From assembly GCF_018139145.2 (NCBI RefSeq), contig NC_059474.1:42488344-42552343 (forward strand): a stretch of 64,000 nucleotides of DNA, in the 5' to 3' direction. Numbering within the stretch: the stretch's first letter is position 1; each line of letters opens with the position of its first letter. Made by a program: the position numbers and the translations under genes. Positions 50,501 through 63,600 of the stretch are shown piece after piece. Under the pieces are notes generated by a model. That model did not search any database and was not told the origin of the DNA. It saw only the letters and a list, made by a program, of their open reading frames with translations. The stretch comes from Gymnogyps californianus (lineage: Eukaryota > Chordata > Aves > Accipitriformes > Cathartidae).

Positions 50501-53500
50501 TAATCTTTTCTCTTTTCTGTATAAAAATGAGAAGTTATTGAAAGGTTAAGTATCCTGCCTGAAGTTGTTCACTGTTTCCTAATGCTTTCCTGTTATAATT
50601 TGTCTTGCAGCTTGGGGCATAGGCTGAAGACTTGCAGAGGCATTCAATTGTCTGGACCTGTTGCACTACACAATGAAACTAAAGATAGATTTTGGGCCTA
50701 AGGACTTCCTCTGTTGGAAAGAGAAAGAAAAACAAGTCATGGATCAGAAAGTGACCCCTTCAGAGAACAGAACATGTTGGGTGGTAGATATCTTTTCTGT
50801 TTCTTTTTAAATTTTCCAGGGTGAATCCTGAGCAACTCTGGATCTAGCCTTCCCAAGCCACTCCTGGGATTTTGAATGAAATACAGAGGGCAATGAATAG
50901 GTAGCTGAGACGGAGAATTAGTCATAACTGAGTCCATTGTGGAGGACTAGCAAGAAGAGAAAGCAGTTGAAGAAAAATGAGTATTTCCTTGCAGGCTGTG
51001 AAAAGTTTACTCATAATAGCACACATCTGTTTAGTTCTCTAGGCCCTGTGACATTCTTGGGAATAAATAAGGCTGAAAATGCTGACAGCATGTCCCCCCT
51101 TTTGTGTTTATGGATAAGCAGACATATTATGCTTACTACACTTGCAAAGGAAATAAAATGCAGAAAAGCACAGGAATGATCCCTCCTATTTTTAACTTGG
51201 AAAGGAAGATAATATAACAAGCTTAATTTGGATAAGAGCCTGAAGTTTTGAATCTTTTGCTCAGTGTCATACACATGGCTCTTGCTAAGAAGATAACTTT
51301 GAATATCTGAATCTTTTAATTATCTTTAATTAATATTACAATAAAACTTACTGCACTTTCTAGGCTGTTTTTTGTAAACTGACAAGCAAGTCCAACAACC
51401 CAGAGCAAGTACTGATGTGCCTTCCAAAACTGAGTGGCAGACACTGTGTTTAACCTTGTCTCTGGTTCTTCAGTATGCTTTGCCAGCTGAGCTTTCTAAT
51501 AGGAAAACCTGAACAATGTTTTTTTGGCTGCTACCATCTGTCAGTTATAGCTCTAATTGTGCTACTGTTTCCTTCCTGGGCTAAGTATTCTTGCAAATTT
51601 TGCAATTCTCCCACTCCTTTAACAAGCCTGAACTAGATGAAAACATATTTGACCAGATTTAAGTATTTGTGAGTCTTCTTTCCAAAAGCTTGTGGCCAAA
51701 GTAAAGCAAAGTATTATCTATGCTTCAATAAAAACAGAATACTTAGGGGGGAAAAAGGACTGTAAAACAAGCAATGTACACATCTGTCTTGCCATTCCCA
51801 GTGGTTACCCAAGTAAGACTAGATAAGGTTTTTTCCTGTCAATGTTGCAAGGCATGTCTACAGAGTAGATGATTTAAGCACAATGCTACTGCTGGAAAGA
51901 AAGATAAGAAAGCATCTGCGCTGGTTTGACAGTGAGCCAGTTGGGGTCCAAAGGATGACAGCTGTACACAAATAGAAAAGCAGACATGCTGGTAAAGTCC
52001 TCCCAGCAGAGTTCATAAACATGGGGCTACCGCATGCCGCCATGATTAAACCGCACTCTGCCCCAAAACTGGCACATCTGTGAGGCAACACACAGCACTG
52101 TGCATTACACCTTGCAGATATCCGCACCAATTACCCACCTCTTGGGAGACTGTCCTCCGTTCTAAATTCACTGTAGCTCCTTTGATGCTCCATGGGGACT
52201 TTTTTTTGCTGCTTGTGACCTTGTCTCTTACCACATCTTAAGCACTCGCTGAGGGATTTTCCATAAAAGTATCTAAGCCACACTAAATACACTCCTACTG
52301 TAAACAGCCGTTGTATAGGTAGCACCCATTATATCGCTACAGGGCAGCTCCAGATCTTCTCACCACCTACTGCTTAGCTTTCTTATGTGGGCAACAGATA
52401 ATCTCAAATGACTCACAGCCTTTTTCATATCTGGGAAACAGAGCTGGCTGCCCATAGATTAAAATGGACCATACATCCTAAAGAGCCTTCTCTGAGGGTT
52501 TCTAGTGTCTGGGACCTGGTACCTGCCAACATTCCACATAGCAAAGTCTTGTTTTTTCCTCCAAGACACCATTATTAATGAAGAAAACTATAAGTCCTGT
52601 TTCTACCTTTAAAGAAATATCAACAGCCAATTCTACAGATTAAAAATTGCTTCCACTGAAGTAGCTTCACTGCTAGCATAGTTTAAACCATGCTATGGCT
52701 GACAAAGAAGGAAATATGCATATCTATTTACTCTGTCATGTAGACACTGTTACTGTGCCTGCTAGCTAATTCGCTGAAAATGCTAAAGGGATTATAACAA
52801 AATAGTTACACTAAAGTTTCCAGGCAGACAAGGGGTTTTGGGAGGATGAGAGGAAAAAGAATTTGTTTGGTTTTGATCAAATTAGCAAAGCTTTGGTTCT
52901 GTAATGGGTATGCAATAGAGCAGATATTGTGTATAGCATAAATTCAAGAGAGATTAATGGTCACATTAACCTTTTGAAAAACAATAAAACAGATTTATCT
53001 GTTTGCGATTGGTGTGATAAAGTAATAAAAACATAGTAAAATAGACCACAATTCATGTCTTTTTCCTTTGTTCAATGATCTGACCATCAAATAAACAAGT
53101 AAAATAATCAACAAAGATTTACAGCATGAACAAATGCGTGTAATAAAACCTTACTTGACACTTCATCCAAGCAATGGAGAAGCACAATTAGAGAGATGAT
53201 AATAAGATGTCCTAAAAAGTGCTTGAAAATTTTTCTGAAACGAATTTCAGCATCAGAAACATTGTTACCATTCCCTTTAACAAAATTTAAATGCATAGAG
53301 ACATCCCAATCAATCTCTTGGAAGGTACTAAATTGAGAAACATTTTTCGCCGTGTTAGTAATAACCTTTCATGCTTGGCACTACCTACATAAAATGGAAG
53401 TAAGCTATAGTGTGAAAGAAATTGATCAGAAATAGAAAGAAAAAAAACATTGTCATGAATATTTTTGCTTACCACAATTGTCATAGAAGTTAACGCTTAG

Positions 53501-55735
53501 CTGTAGTGTTGATTTCATGATCTTTAAAAATTGTCCTCTTTTTAGGTAAATATCATGATTTCTGCCAGCTTGAAAACATCAATTTTCTTTCTCATGTAAG
53601 GACCTTGGAGAAAAAGAAAATTCATCAAATACTATACATAAATCAGACTCCTCAAAAAAATCATGCCAGCACAATATCTGAAACTCATAAAAATCACTTC
53701 ATCAATATCACTGTCAAAAACAAATGCTTAGAAAAGGTGAAATCAGAAAGAAAAGAGAAAAAGGAGAAAAAGAAAAAAAAAATTTACATGTCACTTAAAT
53801 TACATGTGCATTGCTACCTACCATGAATAACGTCTCTGTGAGACAGATTCTAAAACAGCCTGGCCAGGAGACCAGCTGTGTAGTCTGTGCACCTTCACCT
53901 GCTTCACCCACATGCCTTACTCATACTCATATCCACTGGACTGGACACTTTCAAGCAGGGGAACTCAAACTTTTAAACAAATCTCCTCTTGGTGGCCAAA
54001 TTCTCGAGGACGGCATAGAATGGACCAACTTTGAAACCAAAAGTCTGAAAAGCCAGGAGAATGCAAGTTACACACTGTGCCTGGGAGACGTTTCACTGAC
54101 CTTTAGGTGACTGAAAGTCAAATGTCCAGTTCAGGCTGGTCGTCTTGGCTCTTTTACAGCAAATGCTGTAGAAGCACCTAGAAAAGGTGATTCACCACTT
54201 TGCAAGTGTTGAATCAGCCTTTTGCATCAAGTCCTGTCCTAACTGTCAATAAACAGGAATGCACGTGAAGGACAGTCAATGATGATTTTAGGAAGTAAAG
54301 CAACAAAAATTATTGTTTATTCACAAAAGTAGCATGAAGTCTTATTGCTGATTTTTATATCCTCTCTGCCCCCAAGTGATAAATAAATTAAATAATACAG
54401 AGTTCTAGACAGCGACAGTACTGTATGATATGCAGGACATACTTTAATCAATCTATTAACAAGGAACAGGTTGCCTTGAAACTGAAATCTTAAAGGCAAA
54501 ATGAAAACCAGATCACCAAAAAGAGTGTTTACAGAGTAATATATGTGCATTGCTGGAATTAATATGACAGCGTTTTGTGTGTGTTTGTTTTAAAGAAATA
54601 CTAGTCCTTTAAAATGAATGAAAAACTGCAATGCAAAACCCAAATAAAGTTTTTCATGTAGTAAAATAGGTCAACAAAATTGTTAAACAAAATTGATATC
54701 ATCTAATATCAACTCAATACAATCAGCTGACAGTTTTATTTATGTATTACTGTTTCTCTGAATTTATCTTGTAGAATTATAGAGGGTCTGGATTGGAACA
54801 AAACTGATTTTTCTGTGTTTGTAACCTTACATGTTGTTGCATTGTAATGCTAAGCCAATGAGTGAAACATTTTTACCACTCTTTCTTGCAGAATTACACA
54901 CTGTGTAGCAGTCTACATGTAAAACATAGGCGCTGCATTCCCCTACCTCTCTGTGGACCAAAAGGACTTGTAAACATCTCGGGAGAGACATCTGGGTTTT
55001 TTTTCCCATCATTATCTTCCTTACTAGACTTCTAAAAATAGTGTGTAAATATGTTAAGACATACAGATGCAGGCCTTCAGTCCCTACATGGCGTGAGATG
55101 ATGAAAACAAGAAACAGACTGAAGCACCTTTACAGAAGTGCACGAGATATTCCCAACAGGCATTAGGGCTATTTCCCACAGTGCTTCCTCCTTTTTCATG
55201 CTCTAAAAAAACCTCTTTGCAAGTTTCCAAAAGTTCCAACGTGTATCTTTTACCTATTTTACAGAATAGTCTAAAGCGTCTTCTTTCTTATGTCCCTTTG
55301 AGGTAAAAACAAGGAGTGTTGTAAAAAGCAATATGGTACTAAAACATAAAAAACTTCAGAAGCTCTATCATAGACTTGGAGTATCACCTAACATATCCAG
55401 TACAACATTTTATAACATCAGGGACTACCTCTAGTTCCTTTCTGCTGTTGATGTTGTCACTAAAATGTGCATTAGTATTGATCAGTTATTCTACCATGAT
55501 TTTCTTGCAGCTAAGTCAGCAGGAAGATAGACCAGAGTGAAATGTTCCTTTTCTGAGAACATGACAGATAAAAAGGGAACAATTTTTTGTGTAAACTATT
55601 GTATGTAAAACATTGTAAATATTTCCTAGCTGTTGGAATAAATTCATATGTATATATACTCATAAGTATATTCCTCATACAGCTAACAAATAGTAATTTG
55701 TTAAATATTGCTTTAAAAATCATTATCACAACTGT

Positions 55736-55740
55736 TAAGT
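55736..55740. repeat. Target-site duplication, left copy (TAAGT)
   Basis: These five bases directly before the LTR at 55741 are repeated exactly at 56346-56350. Confidence 0.93.
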
Positions 55741-55990
55741 TGTCCTGGTTTCGGCTGGGACAGAGTTAACTTTCTTTTTAGTAGCTGGTACAGTGCTGTG
55801 TTTTGGATTTAGTGTGAGAATGATGTTGATAACACTCTGATGTTTTAGTTGTTGCTAAGTAGCGCTTATCTTAAGCCAAGGACTTTTCAGTTTCCCATGC
55901 TCTGCCAGCAAGCAGGTATGCGAGGAGCTGGGAGGGAGCATAGCCGGGGCAGCTGACCTGAACTAGCCAAAGGGATATTCCATACCATGG

Positions 55991-56012
55991 AACGTCATGC
56001 CCAGTATAGAAA
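55991..56012 (+). promoter_or_regulatory. LTR core promoter (CRE-like plus altered TATA box)
   Basis: AACGTCATGCCCAG followed by TATAGAAA aligns with TGACATCATGCTCAGC-ATATAAA of the LTR at 9037. The CpG of the CRE survives here, while the TATA box has an A-to-G change. Promoter strength is probably reduced, by inference. Confidence 0.45.
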
Positions 56013-56210
56013 CAGGGGGGAGCTGCCCGGAAGGCGCGGATCGCGGTTTGGGAACTAACTGAGCATCGGTCAGCGGGTGGTGAGCAATTGCATTGTGCAT
56101 CACTGATTTTTTTCCTCCCCCCCCCCCCCTTCTTTTGTTGTATTCCTTTTCATTACTATTATTATTATATTTCATTATTACTATTGTTAGTATTATATTT
56201 TACTTTAGTT

Positions 56211-56216
56211 ATTAAA
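56211..56216 (+). terminator. LTR poly(A) signal ATTAAA
   Basis: ATTAAACTGTTCTTATCTCA aligns with the ATTAAACT blocks of the two minus-strand LTRs (9165-9170 and 29809-29814). Conservation in all three copies supports its role as the retroviral polyadenylation signal. Confidence 0.6.
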
Positions 56217-56345
56217 CTGTTCTTATCTCAACCCACGAGTTTTACTTTTTTTTTTCCTTTGCTTTCCTCCTCCTCACCCCACTGGGAGGGGGAGGGGGAA
56301 GCGGCTGCGTGGTGCTGAGTTGCTGACTGGGGTTAAACCACGACA

Positions 56346-56350
56346 TAAGT
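56346..56350. repeat. Target-site duplication, right copy (TAAGT)
   Basis: Exact copy of 55736-55740, immediately after the LTR end. Confidence 0.93.
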
Positions 56351-59248
56351 ACATCATATTCTGGAAAAAAATTAAAGATGTAGTATGTTTGGTGCATTCA
56401 ATTTACATTAGCTATCTGATTACTTTTAAAATTTTTAATTAAAATATCTCTAAATTAAATCAGTTCACAAAATTTAGACTTCTTCCACTGAGACAATGTC
56501 TGTTCCTAAGTCTAGTTTTATCTAGATGTTTGCACACACAATAACACATTCATTCTCTTACTGATTATTCAGATGGTTGAAAAGCTAAAATCTTTCCTTA
56601 GAAGCAAGGCAGAAAAGCATAAATTGACATGATTGGAGTAAGGTCAATGGAAATCATAAGAAGAAATTTAGGAAAGGCTTGTCAGGGGAAGAGAAGAAAA
56701 AACCCAAATACAGGATGGTTTTGCTTCAAGCAGAATTTTTGGCAGGTATGTCATGCATGCAGGAAATGATAAGTCTGACAAAACTAACACTGGCCTGAAA
56801 ACGGCACAGGGGGTAACAGCATAATTTCCGTGCACATGGGCTTCAGAAGAGTCTTACTCTTGGAGGCATCCAGTTGACTATCTTCTGTCATAGATGAATG
56901 AAAATTTGATGTAATTCTTTGAAGAAAAGCATTGTATTGAAAATTTCCATAAAATCTCCACAGTAGCTAACTTCCCACCAAGACTTTTTAACTGATACTG
57001 ACATTTTAAAGTCTTTTAAAAGAGTTTATGACTACCTGAAGCAAACACCTGCTGTCTAATCCCAGTAGCATACATTATAGGCAGCACTTAAGTATCTGAA
57101 ACATATCAGGGAAATAATTTAGCTACTGCATAAAATATAAGGTAAAGATTTCTTCCTGCACCAAGTACAATTTGCCAGAAATTCAATGCCCTTCTGTTCC
57201 TCTGTAACAAGTCCTTTTGCAAGTTTGTGCATTTCATTTTGCAGATGGAGAAGGAGAGACAGGAGGATGGGACTTCTAACATGGCAACAACCAACTTTTT
57301 GTCCTAAAAAGAGCACAGAAAAGATGACAAAGACAAGAGACACACTCACATAAACTGCTGTCAAATACAGTGTATTTTTAAGTACTTCCTTCAGCGATGA
57401 TTGTATTTGGTAGTTACATTATTAATACTGTACATTATATGGTTACTGATTAATAAGAATACTTGGGTCTCCCAAGTAAGATCACTAAAGTGTAAAAAAG
57501 TGTTGGAAATATTCACACTGTGTTAACCTCTCTGGGTGCTGTCCCATTTCATTGTGTTAAAATGATATGCCTAGGACTATTTCAGCTACATCAAACCATC
57601 TTAATTGTCAGCGTGCGAGAGTCCACGGGTATCACAGATTTTTCTGCACAACTTACAGTTGGTGAAGTAGTTGGCGAAGAGATCAAGAATCCTAGTGAAT
57701 GAACAGAGCTTTATCTATCTACACTATCATTCTTATTTAAAAATACATAAAAACAGCTGTTTGATCGTCCCTGTGTCTTGAGCCAATGACTCAGATTGTG
57801 ATCTGTAATACAAACGACTGGGACGCTTCATAAGACTAAAAGGATTAGGGAAAAAAATAGAGGATGTGAAGAGAAAGCATAATTTGGAGACCAAAAGTTT
57901 ATCAGAATGCAAACTCGCTGTACACAAATACCTAAGTTAAAGGACTTTTTTTAAGACATAGCATTAGATTTGTGATGAATTGTTGAGAATGAAATAGTTT
58001 CTGCAAATCTCCAAGAAAGGAGAAAAGTGCTAGAAAAGCCAGTGAGTGTAAAGATCTGTGCAGCTATTGGACATTGCTGGCACATCTCCTGGAGCATCCG
58101 TATCATAGCCAGAGTTTGTTCCCTGGCATCTGCACAGTGAACTTTATCTCCCTGCTCTCCCCGTGGTTGCCTAATCCTCTTCTCTTATCCATAGCTGGAA
58201 CAGAAGACACAGAGCAGAAGCTAATGTTGTTATGAACATTATAAGCTTCCACTCTTTTTTCCACTGGGTATCCCAAAAAAAACTGCCCTCTTTCCCTCTA
58301 CACATTGGCATTTTATAGCTTCACTGCCCAACTGCCTGGTATTTGGAGATGCTTAGCTCGTCACTGTCCCTGGAGCATACAGTGAACACTGTGAACGGTT
58401 TATCAACTGTTTCGAGAAATATTTAGAAATATGATGAATGGATAGACTCTCTCTATCACCCAGGAAAGTTTAGAGGAGGAGCTAGGAGTTGTCAGGACAG
58501 GTACAGAAGCAGGAATTTGCTAAGGATTTAGAGAGGTTGGGGAGGTGGAAGAATAAGGACTTTGAAGCAGGTAGAGAGGAAGGGAGGACAAAGAAGAAAA
58601 ACAGTCAATTATCAAGTAGTTGCATGGTCAGGTATATTTTTATCAGCCAGTTCTACTAAAATAGTCCAAATAACCCTGAATAACATGCAAAGACCTCAGT
58701 TTTAACAAAGACCTTGAATAACCATTGAGGTTTTTCTTCACAGAAAGCCAAAAAATACAATATAAGAGAAATAAAGCTGACATTTACCACTGATGTATTT
58801 AGCTGGTTTTATATTAATACTTTTTTGAAAAACTGTTATGCACATGAATGCACCTTTATATTTTTGAATAATGTTCCTTTTAAATAATTACCATCTGTTT
58901 TGTGAACTTTCCCACCTATTTCTTCTTTTTTATATTAGAAGTCAGGTGTTTATAAATCAGGTGGTTTTTTACCAAGTGTACCACTCCCTGTCTGTAAAGT
59001 GAGATGAGAGCTTGACGTTTATGTGGTTAAACACGATTTGTGCTTCCTGCCTTTGAGGTGCAGCCATAGATCATACCATACTCTAGCTTTTTGTGATGAA
59101 TTATTAAAATACGCCTGGAAGCATGGAGCCATTTGGAAGAAGGGTCTTACTGGAGAGTAGAACAGATAAAAGCACTGAGATAAAACAAGCAACCCTGTCA
59201 CCAGCAGATGCAAGCAATACTGCAGAGAAGAAAAAGACCATTTTATCG

Positions 59249-59312
59249 GTCAAATTCTGCTTACAGCCACACTAGTGAAACCTCATCTACTTCAGTGAAT
59301 ACAGTAGGCTGC
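59249..59312. repeat. Ancient interspersed repeat remnant
   Basis: GGTCAAATTCTGCTTACAGC followed by ACACTAGTGAAACCTCATCT and ACTTCAGTGAATACAGTAGG. Its reverse complement shares ordered blocks with 41744-41804 (ATGAGGTT, CAGAATTT-GA). It resembles the sauropsid repeat I remember with alternating TTACACTGGTGTAAA and GAAGTCAATGG units. Confidence 0.5.
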
Positions 59313-60629
59313 TTAAATTCATCAACTGCTTAGAAAATAGTATAGTGACTATCCAAAGGCAAAACTGCCACATGAAGCACGGAAATGTAATTTACATTAT
59401 TAGTATACCTGCAGCTAAACTGCAAGATGACTGAAACAAGAGACTAGTGCAGGGAAAAAAAAAGCTCCTTCTGTAATTGGAGTCTTCATACAGTTTCGTT
59501 TTCATCTCAAGAGAGGTAAACTACTACAGGAATTTTCTCCCAGGGGAAGCACTTGAATGGTCCTGTCATTGTGTTGGATGCAAGTATGCCTGGCTTTTAA
59601 AGTAATCAGGAAAGAATTTCTCTGCCAAGTATTGCTACCTCTAGGTTTATAATATTCTCATTTTAAATTTTTTTCATTTAGCGACAACTAATTTTGGCAA
59701 AACTTAAACCAATAGCATCAAGATTTTGCAAGCCATGTGTCCCAGATTAAACTTTTTAGACAACTCTCAGGCAAAAAGGCTCATTCATTTCTGAGAACAA
59801 AATCAGAAAGAAATATGTTTTTATGACCTGTTAAACTCTTAGAGCCACTTCACACGGAAGTCCCAAAGTCTGCAGCAGAACACGAAACTTGAAAAGACGA
59901 CTGACTAGAGTCAGAGATCTGCCTTTTCCAGATTCCCTGATGATCCTCCTGTATTATAAAGCTATAAAAATTAAGTTTGGATATACTGAAGTAACGTGGG
60001 TCAGAACTTAGCAGTTAAATTCTGCAAAGACTTGCCTTCCCTGACTATATTCCTGTACTGTGCAGGACATGCACAACCATTGCATAATAATTCACTGTAT
60101 TCTTTGTACTCCATGAGGAAGTTAAAGATTGGGTTCTACTAAGGGAAGGAAGATGCTTTTTCTCCCCTAGATTCTCCACGTCACTTCGGGACTCCAGCTG
60201 CTAGGAGCTAATCCAATGACTATCCATAACAGTAACATGCCTAGAGAGGAAGAACTGAGGCAGGAGTCAGAGCATGAAGGAGCTAAGACAACAGCAGATC
60301 ATCAGACTGGGACAAGCAAGTATAAAATCAAGCAGTAGAGGACAGCTTGGGGGAAAAAAAAAAAGAAAGAAAAAGAAGAGTGAAAAAAGGTGGGAGCAAG
60401 AACTGAGGAAATTATGTGGAGTTGGGGGGTTTTGTTGCTTTGGCTTTTTTCTCAACCAAGAAAAACAGAAACAAAGTCATTTTGCCAAAACAAGGATTTT
60501 GTTTGACTAAATACAGGATATTTTAGATCAGTTTGGACTAAAGGCTCCATGTTAAGAAATACTAGGGTTTTAATATTAATTAATCTTCTTTTTAGGTAGA
60601 AAGAAACCCTAATCTATTTTATTTTACAG

Positions 60630-60644
60630 AAAAAAAAAAAAAAA
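60630..60644. repeat. Poly(A) run
   Basis: Fifteen A residues after ATTTTACAG. No retrocopy body is recognised. Confidence 0.9.
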
Positions 60645-63600
60645 TTTCCAAAATGTTTCCTCCCTTATTTATGGGACCAAAATATATTCTGAATTCAACT
60701 CAATTCTATGAGAACTTTTATTCAGTCCTGAACTGTATTTTTAGTAGATAAATTCCTTGACTAAAAACATTATACCAGCACTAGAAAAAATGGTGATGAA
60801 ATAGAACTCTTTGGAATGGAATTAACAGAAATAATTATTTTCTATAAGCAAAAAATTGTGAATCACAAAGGGATTAGGAAATGATATGCAGGTGGCAGCA
60901 AGACATAAATGTTTCAAGGCTGTGAGTTTAACAGTTGAGAAAAGTCAGATTCACAGTTATCTTTGTACCTTAGCAGTTTACATCAACTGTGCACGGGCAT
61001 TAACTATGTGATCCCATTCCACTCTGTGAGAATCCCCTCCTATCAGAGCATAAGATGAATGATCTCCGAGGTCCACAGAGATGCATTTGTCTGTAACACA
61101 CCAATAATAATAGAGGGTATTAACAAAGGCTTGATATCACCTTTTAAATGTGAGGATGATTGGATGTAGTGCTGAAAAACCAGATTCTCACCTGGCTGCT
61201 TCTCTCCAGCAATCCAGTAGTTTCAAAGCATGCTCTTGACAGGCAGCCAGAATTTATGTGTGTCTGTTTTCTGGGAAGCTTACTTGAAATCCAAAAGTCT
61301 GAGCTGTTGAAACACAGACAATTCACAGTTGCAGCTGAAATCAGTGGGGGCTGTAGTTTTCTTCTCCCTTTGCAGGGTGTGAATCACATACCTCACTCAG
61401 AGGACTTTAGCAATATAAATTCATCAAATCTTACTTGTGAAGCACTCAGGTGCTATACTGCTCAGAAACCTAGAAAAGGTTGTAAGGCAATTAATATTTT
61501 GTATTTAGAGCAAGATATGGATGATTTATAAGTCAAAACCTCAAACCACCAATTTCAAGATGAAACGAAACTAAAATAGTGACTGTCTTTCCATTTTTTC
61601 ATTTAGAGAGTCCTGTTCAACTGATATCCTGAATAATAAAGCAAAGATTCTGGAAGGAAAAAAAAAGTGACAATATAATTAACTATAAAAGGTATATTGC
61701 ACTTAACACAATGAAGCTGAAGTAATTACGACGTGCTAGTTTTGGAGTGCCTCCTCCTGCACACACTGAAGGTTTTTTAAAACTTTAAGGTAACACTGAA
61801 GTAAATTAAAATTAGTAGGAAAGATTACAGCAGAAAGCTGGAATTTGCAGCACTGTTGACTCTATTTTTCTTTCTTGCACTTAATAGACACATCTATGAA
61901 GTAAAAAAAACCAAAAATCAGTGGCAGTGAAACCTCAATTTTTGTCCCTTTTCCAAAGATCACCCATGTATTTTAAAAAACAGCCAGACTGTTAGAAGAT
62001 GTGAAACAGAAGAATCTCCTTTCTCTTGGGTGCATTTCATAACAGCAAAGGGAAAGGAGAGGAAGAGATTTCAAAACTGAGTGTTGACCACTGCTGCATT
62101 TTACAGGGAACTCAGTTCTGCATAGGTCTGAGAAGCACACTCAGGTGTTTTTCCTGAGTCATCAGGAGACTTTAGTAGACAAAGTTTTCTTAAGACCAGC
62201 TGGTCCTAAACATGAGTTGGACAGGAAGACAGATATCTCTGTCAAGATGCAAGGAGTTTTTCCTTGAGGCTGAAATTAGGGTCCTTTCACAGTTTAGATC
62301 CCTTCGGGATTAGGCAATAGCTCAGCAGGGTTTCCAGGACTACAATTTTGGATTTAACTGCTTAAGTGCTGTTCAAATGGCAATTTCAATATATGCAGTC
62401 TTTTCTGCAGTCTAGCCCAAGAAACCTTTTCCATTCAAATGCTCCACAGACCTGATAAAATGACAAAAGCCACCAAATCCTGAGTGTGAGTCATAGTACA
62501 GCATGTAGAAATGCAGAAACAAGAACACTCAGGACAGAGTTCTCTTTAGAGAAAATTTTAGAAAGTCTTCAAAATCCAACAACAACAAAAAAATCTCCTT
62601 TTCAATAATGGAATGTGAATAGGAGAAGAATTTTTGGTGGTAATACCTTAAGACTCCTCTCTGCTTGTTCTCATGGGAACTGCACCTTCTGTGATGTGCT
62701 GTAAGGCATGTAGTGTGTTACATAGATTTCCAGCTTAGTGAATCATATATATGTGTCTTCTGTCAAAGGTAATACGAAAACTGGACAACTAATCTTTAGA
62801 AACTGTGCTAACACCTCACTACACAGCCATACATACTACAGTTTTTAGATACATTGTATTAAAGTATTTAATCACTTTATGAATTCATAAATGTTTCTTA
62901 AATGTCTCTCTGTAACACCAGCTTATGAGGTGTGCAGCTGTAGCTTGTTTGCAATGCAAAAGTAAAGAGAAAAGGGACAGGTAAATGAAATGCATGCAGG
63001 TGTACAACAAAGAGACATAAGACATTGTTTACAGTATGGCTTTCAGAATCTATACAGAAACTCAGAGTTGCTTTTGCTAAACTAACATGCAATTATGGCA
63101 ATAAGTGAAATGCCCTGGAACCTAATAAATGCATTGCAAATTTTGCAGTAAATTAGAGGCAAGTCACTTAGCATAGACATTTAGTTTAATTAATTAGCTA
63201 AATTCTACAATTTGTAAATACAGACAAAAATTCTAGGCATAATTTTTCCATGAGGTTCACTGCAAAAATACTAATAAAGGAAGCTAAGCAATTAGCCTCC
63301 CCATTTAATATATTGTATGCAAGTCTTCACGTGTACACAGATACATAGTAATGCTGCTTCTATGCAGCTAAGCTTCAACACTTAAATACTGTTGGCTAAT
63401 ATGTGTTCGCTGCTACTAAGATATTCCTCAAAAAAGTGCTTTGAATGTCAGTCTAAAATCTGTTAGCACTCTACAGTGATTGACTGTAAACAGATCACAT
63501 CTCAGAGCAAGTGTTAATAATAGTGCCCAATACACTAAATTCACTGCAGTGTTTTTAGCAATAGTATTTTTTAGTAAGCAAGCTCACGTAAGAAAGTTGT

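Larger units (their letters stand above)
45970..55735. other. Gene-free DNA, long unique stretch
   Basis: No gene is supported. Items noted are an old repeat remnant at 46271-46390, a purine-rich strand-asymmetric stretch at about 46910-47530 and a GC-richer patch at 48085-48330. The GC patch is preceded by an acceptor-like CACCCACTTGCAG and followed near 48467 by CTTCAG|GTAAAC. The open frames in that patch run on both strands and look like a consequence of its GC content. Around 51900-52350 is another unclassified, slightly GC-richer patch. Confidence 0.6.
55741..56345 (+). mobile_element. Solo ERVL-type LTR, avian, plus strand
   Basis: A 605-bp element from TGTCCTGGTTTCGGCTGGGA to AACCACGACA, with perfect 5-bp TAAGT duplications on both sides. 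Reading 5' to 3' there is the conserved GGATATTCCATACC block, a CRE-like AACGTCAT (55991-55998), a decayed TATA box TATAGAAA (56005-56012), a C13 run (56117-56129), an ATT-rich tract (about 56151-56215), the ATTAAA poly(A) signal (56211-56216) and a G-rich 3' end (GGGAGGGGGAGGGGG). The 5' 150 bases align with the reverse complement of the LTRs at 9037 and 29682, but the middle differs. It is therefore a related subfamily. Internal retroviral sequence is absent. CpG is retained more than in the flanks, which suggests a relatively young insertion. Confidence 0.95.

Noticed and set aside
53957..53985. hAT/Charlie-like terminal sequence CAGGGGAACTCAAACTTTTA
   Set aside because: It resembles a hAT inverted-repeat end, but no matching opposite end or 8-bp duplication could be found nearby. 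Too short to claim.
53605..54110. Two adjoining plus-strand frames with a lysine-rich run
   Set aside because: The first is A-rich low complexity. The second has no recognisable domain, and the nearby TTTAG|GTGACT donor-like string is weak.
54969..54985. miR-30-like seed TGTAAACATC
   Set aside because: The mature sequence diverges after the first ten bases and no hairpin partner is present nearby.
60274..60510. Lysine-rich small protein
   Set aside because: The frame is produced by a purine tract (GGGGGAAAAAAA followed by GAAAGAAAA). Low complexity.
61160..61531. 123-codon plus-strand frame
   Set aside because: No family resemblance, no good start context and no conserved motif. Frames this long are plausible by chance in 128 kb of six-frame sequence.
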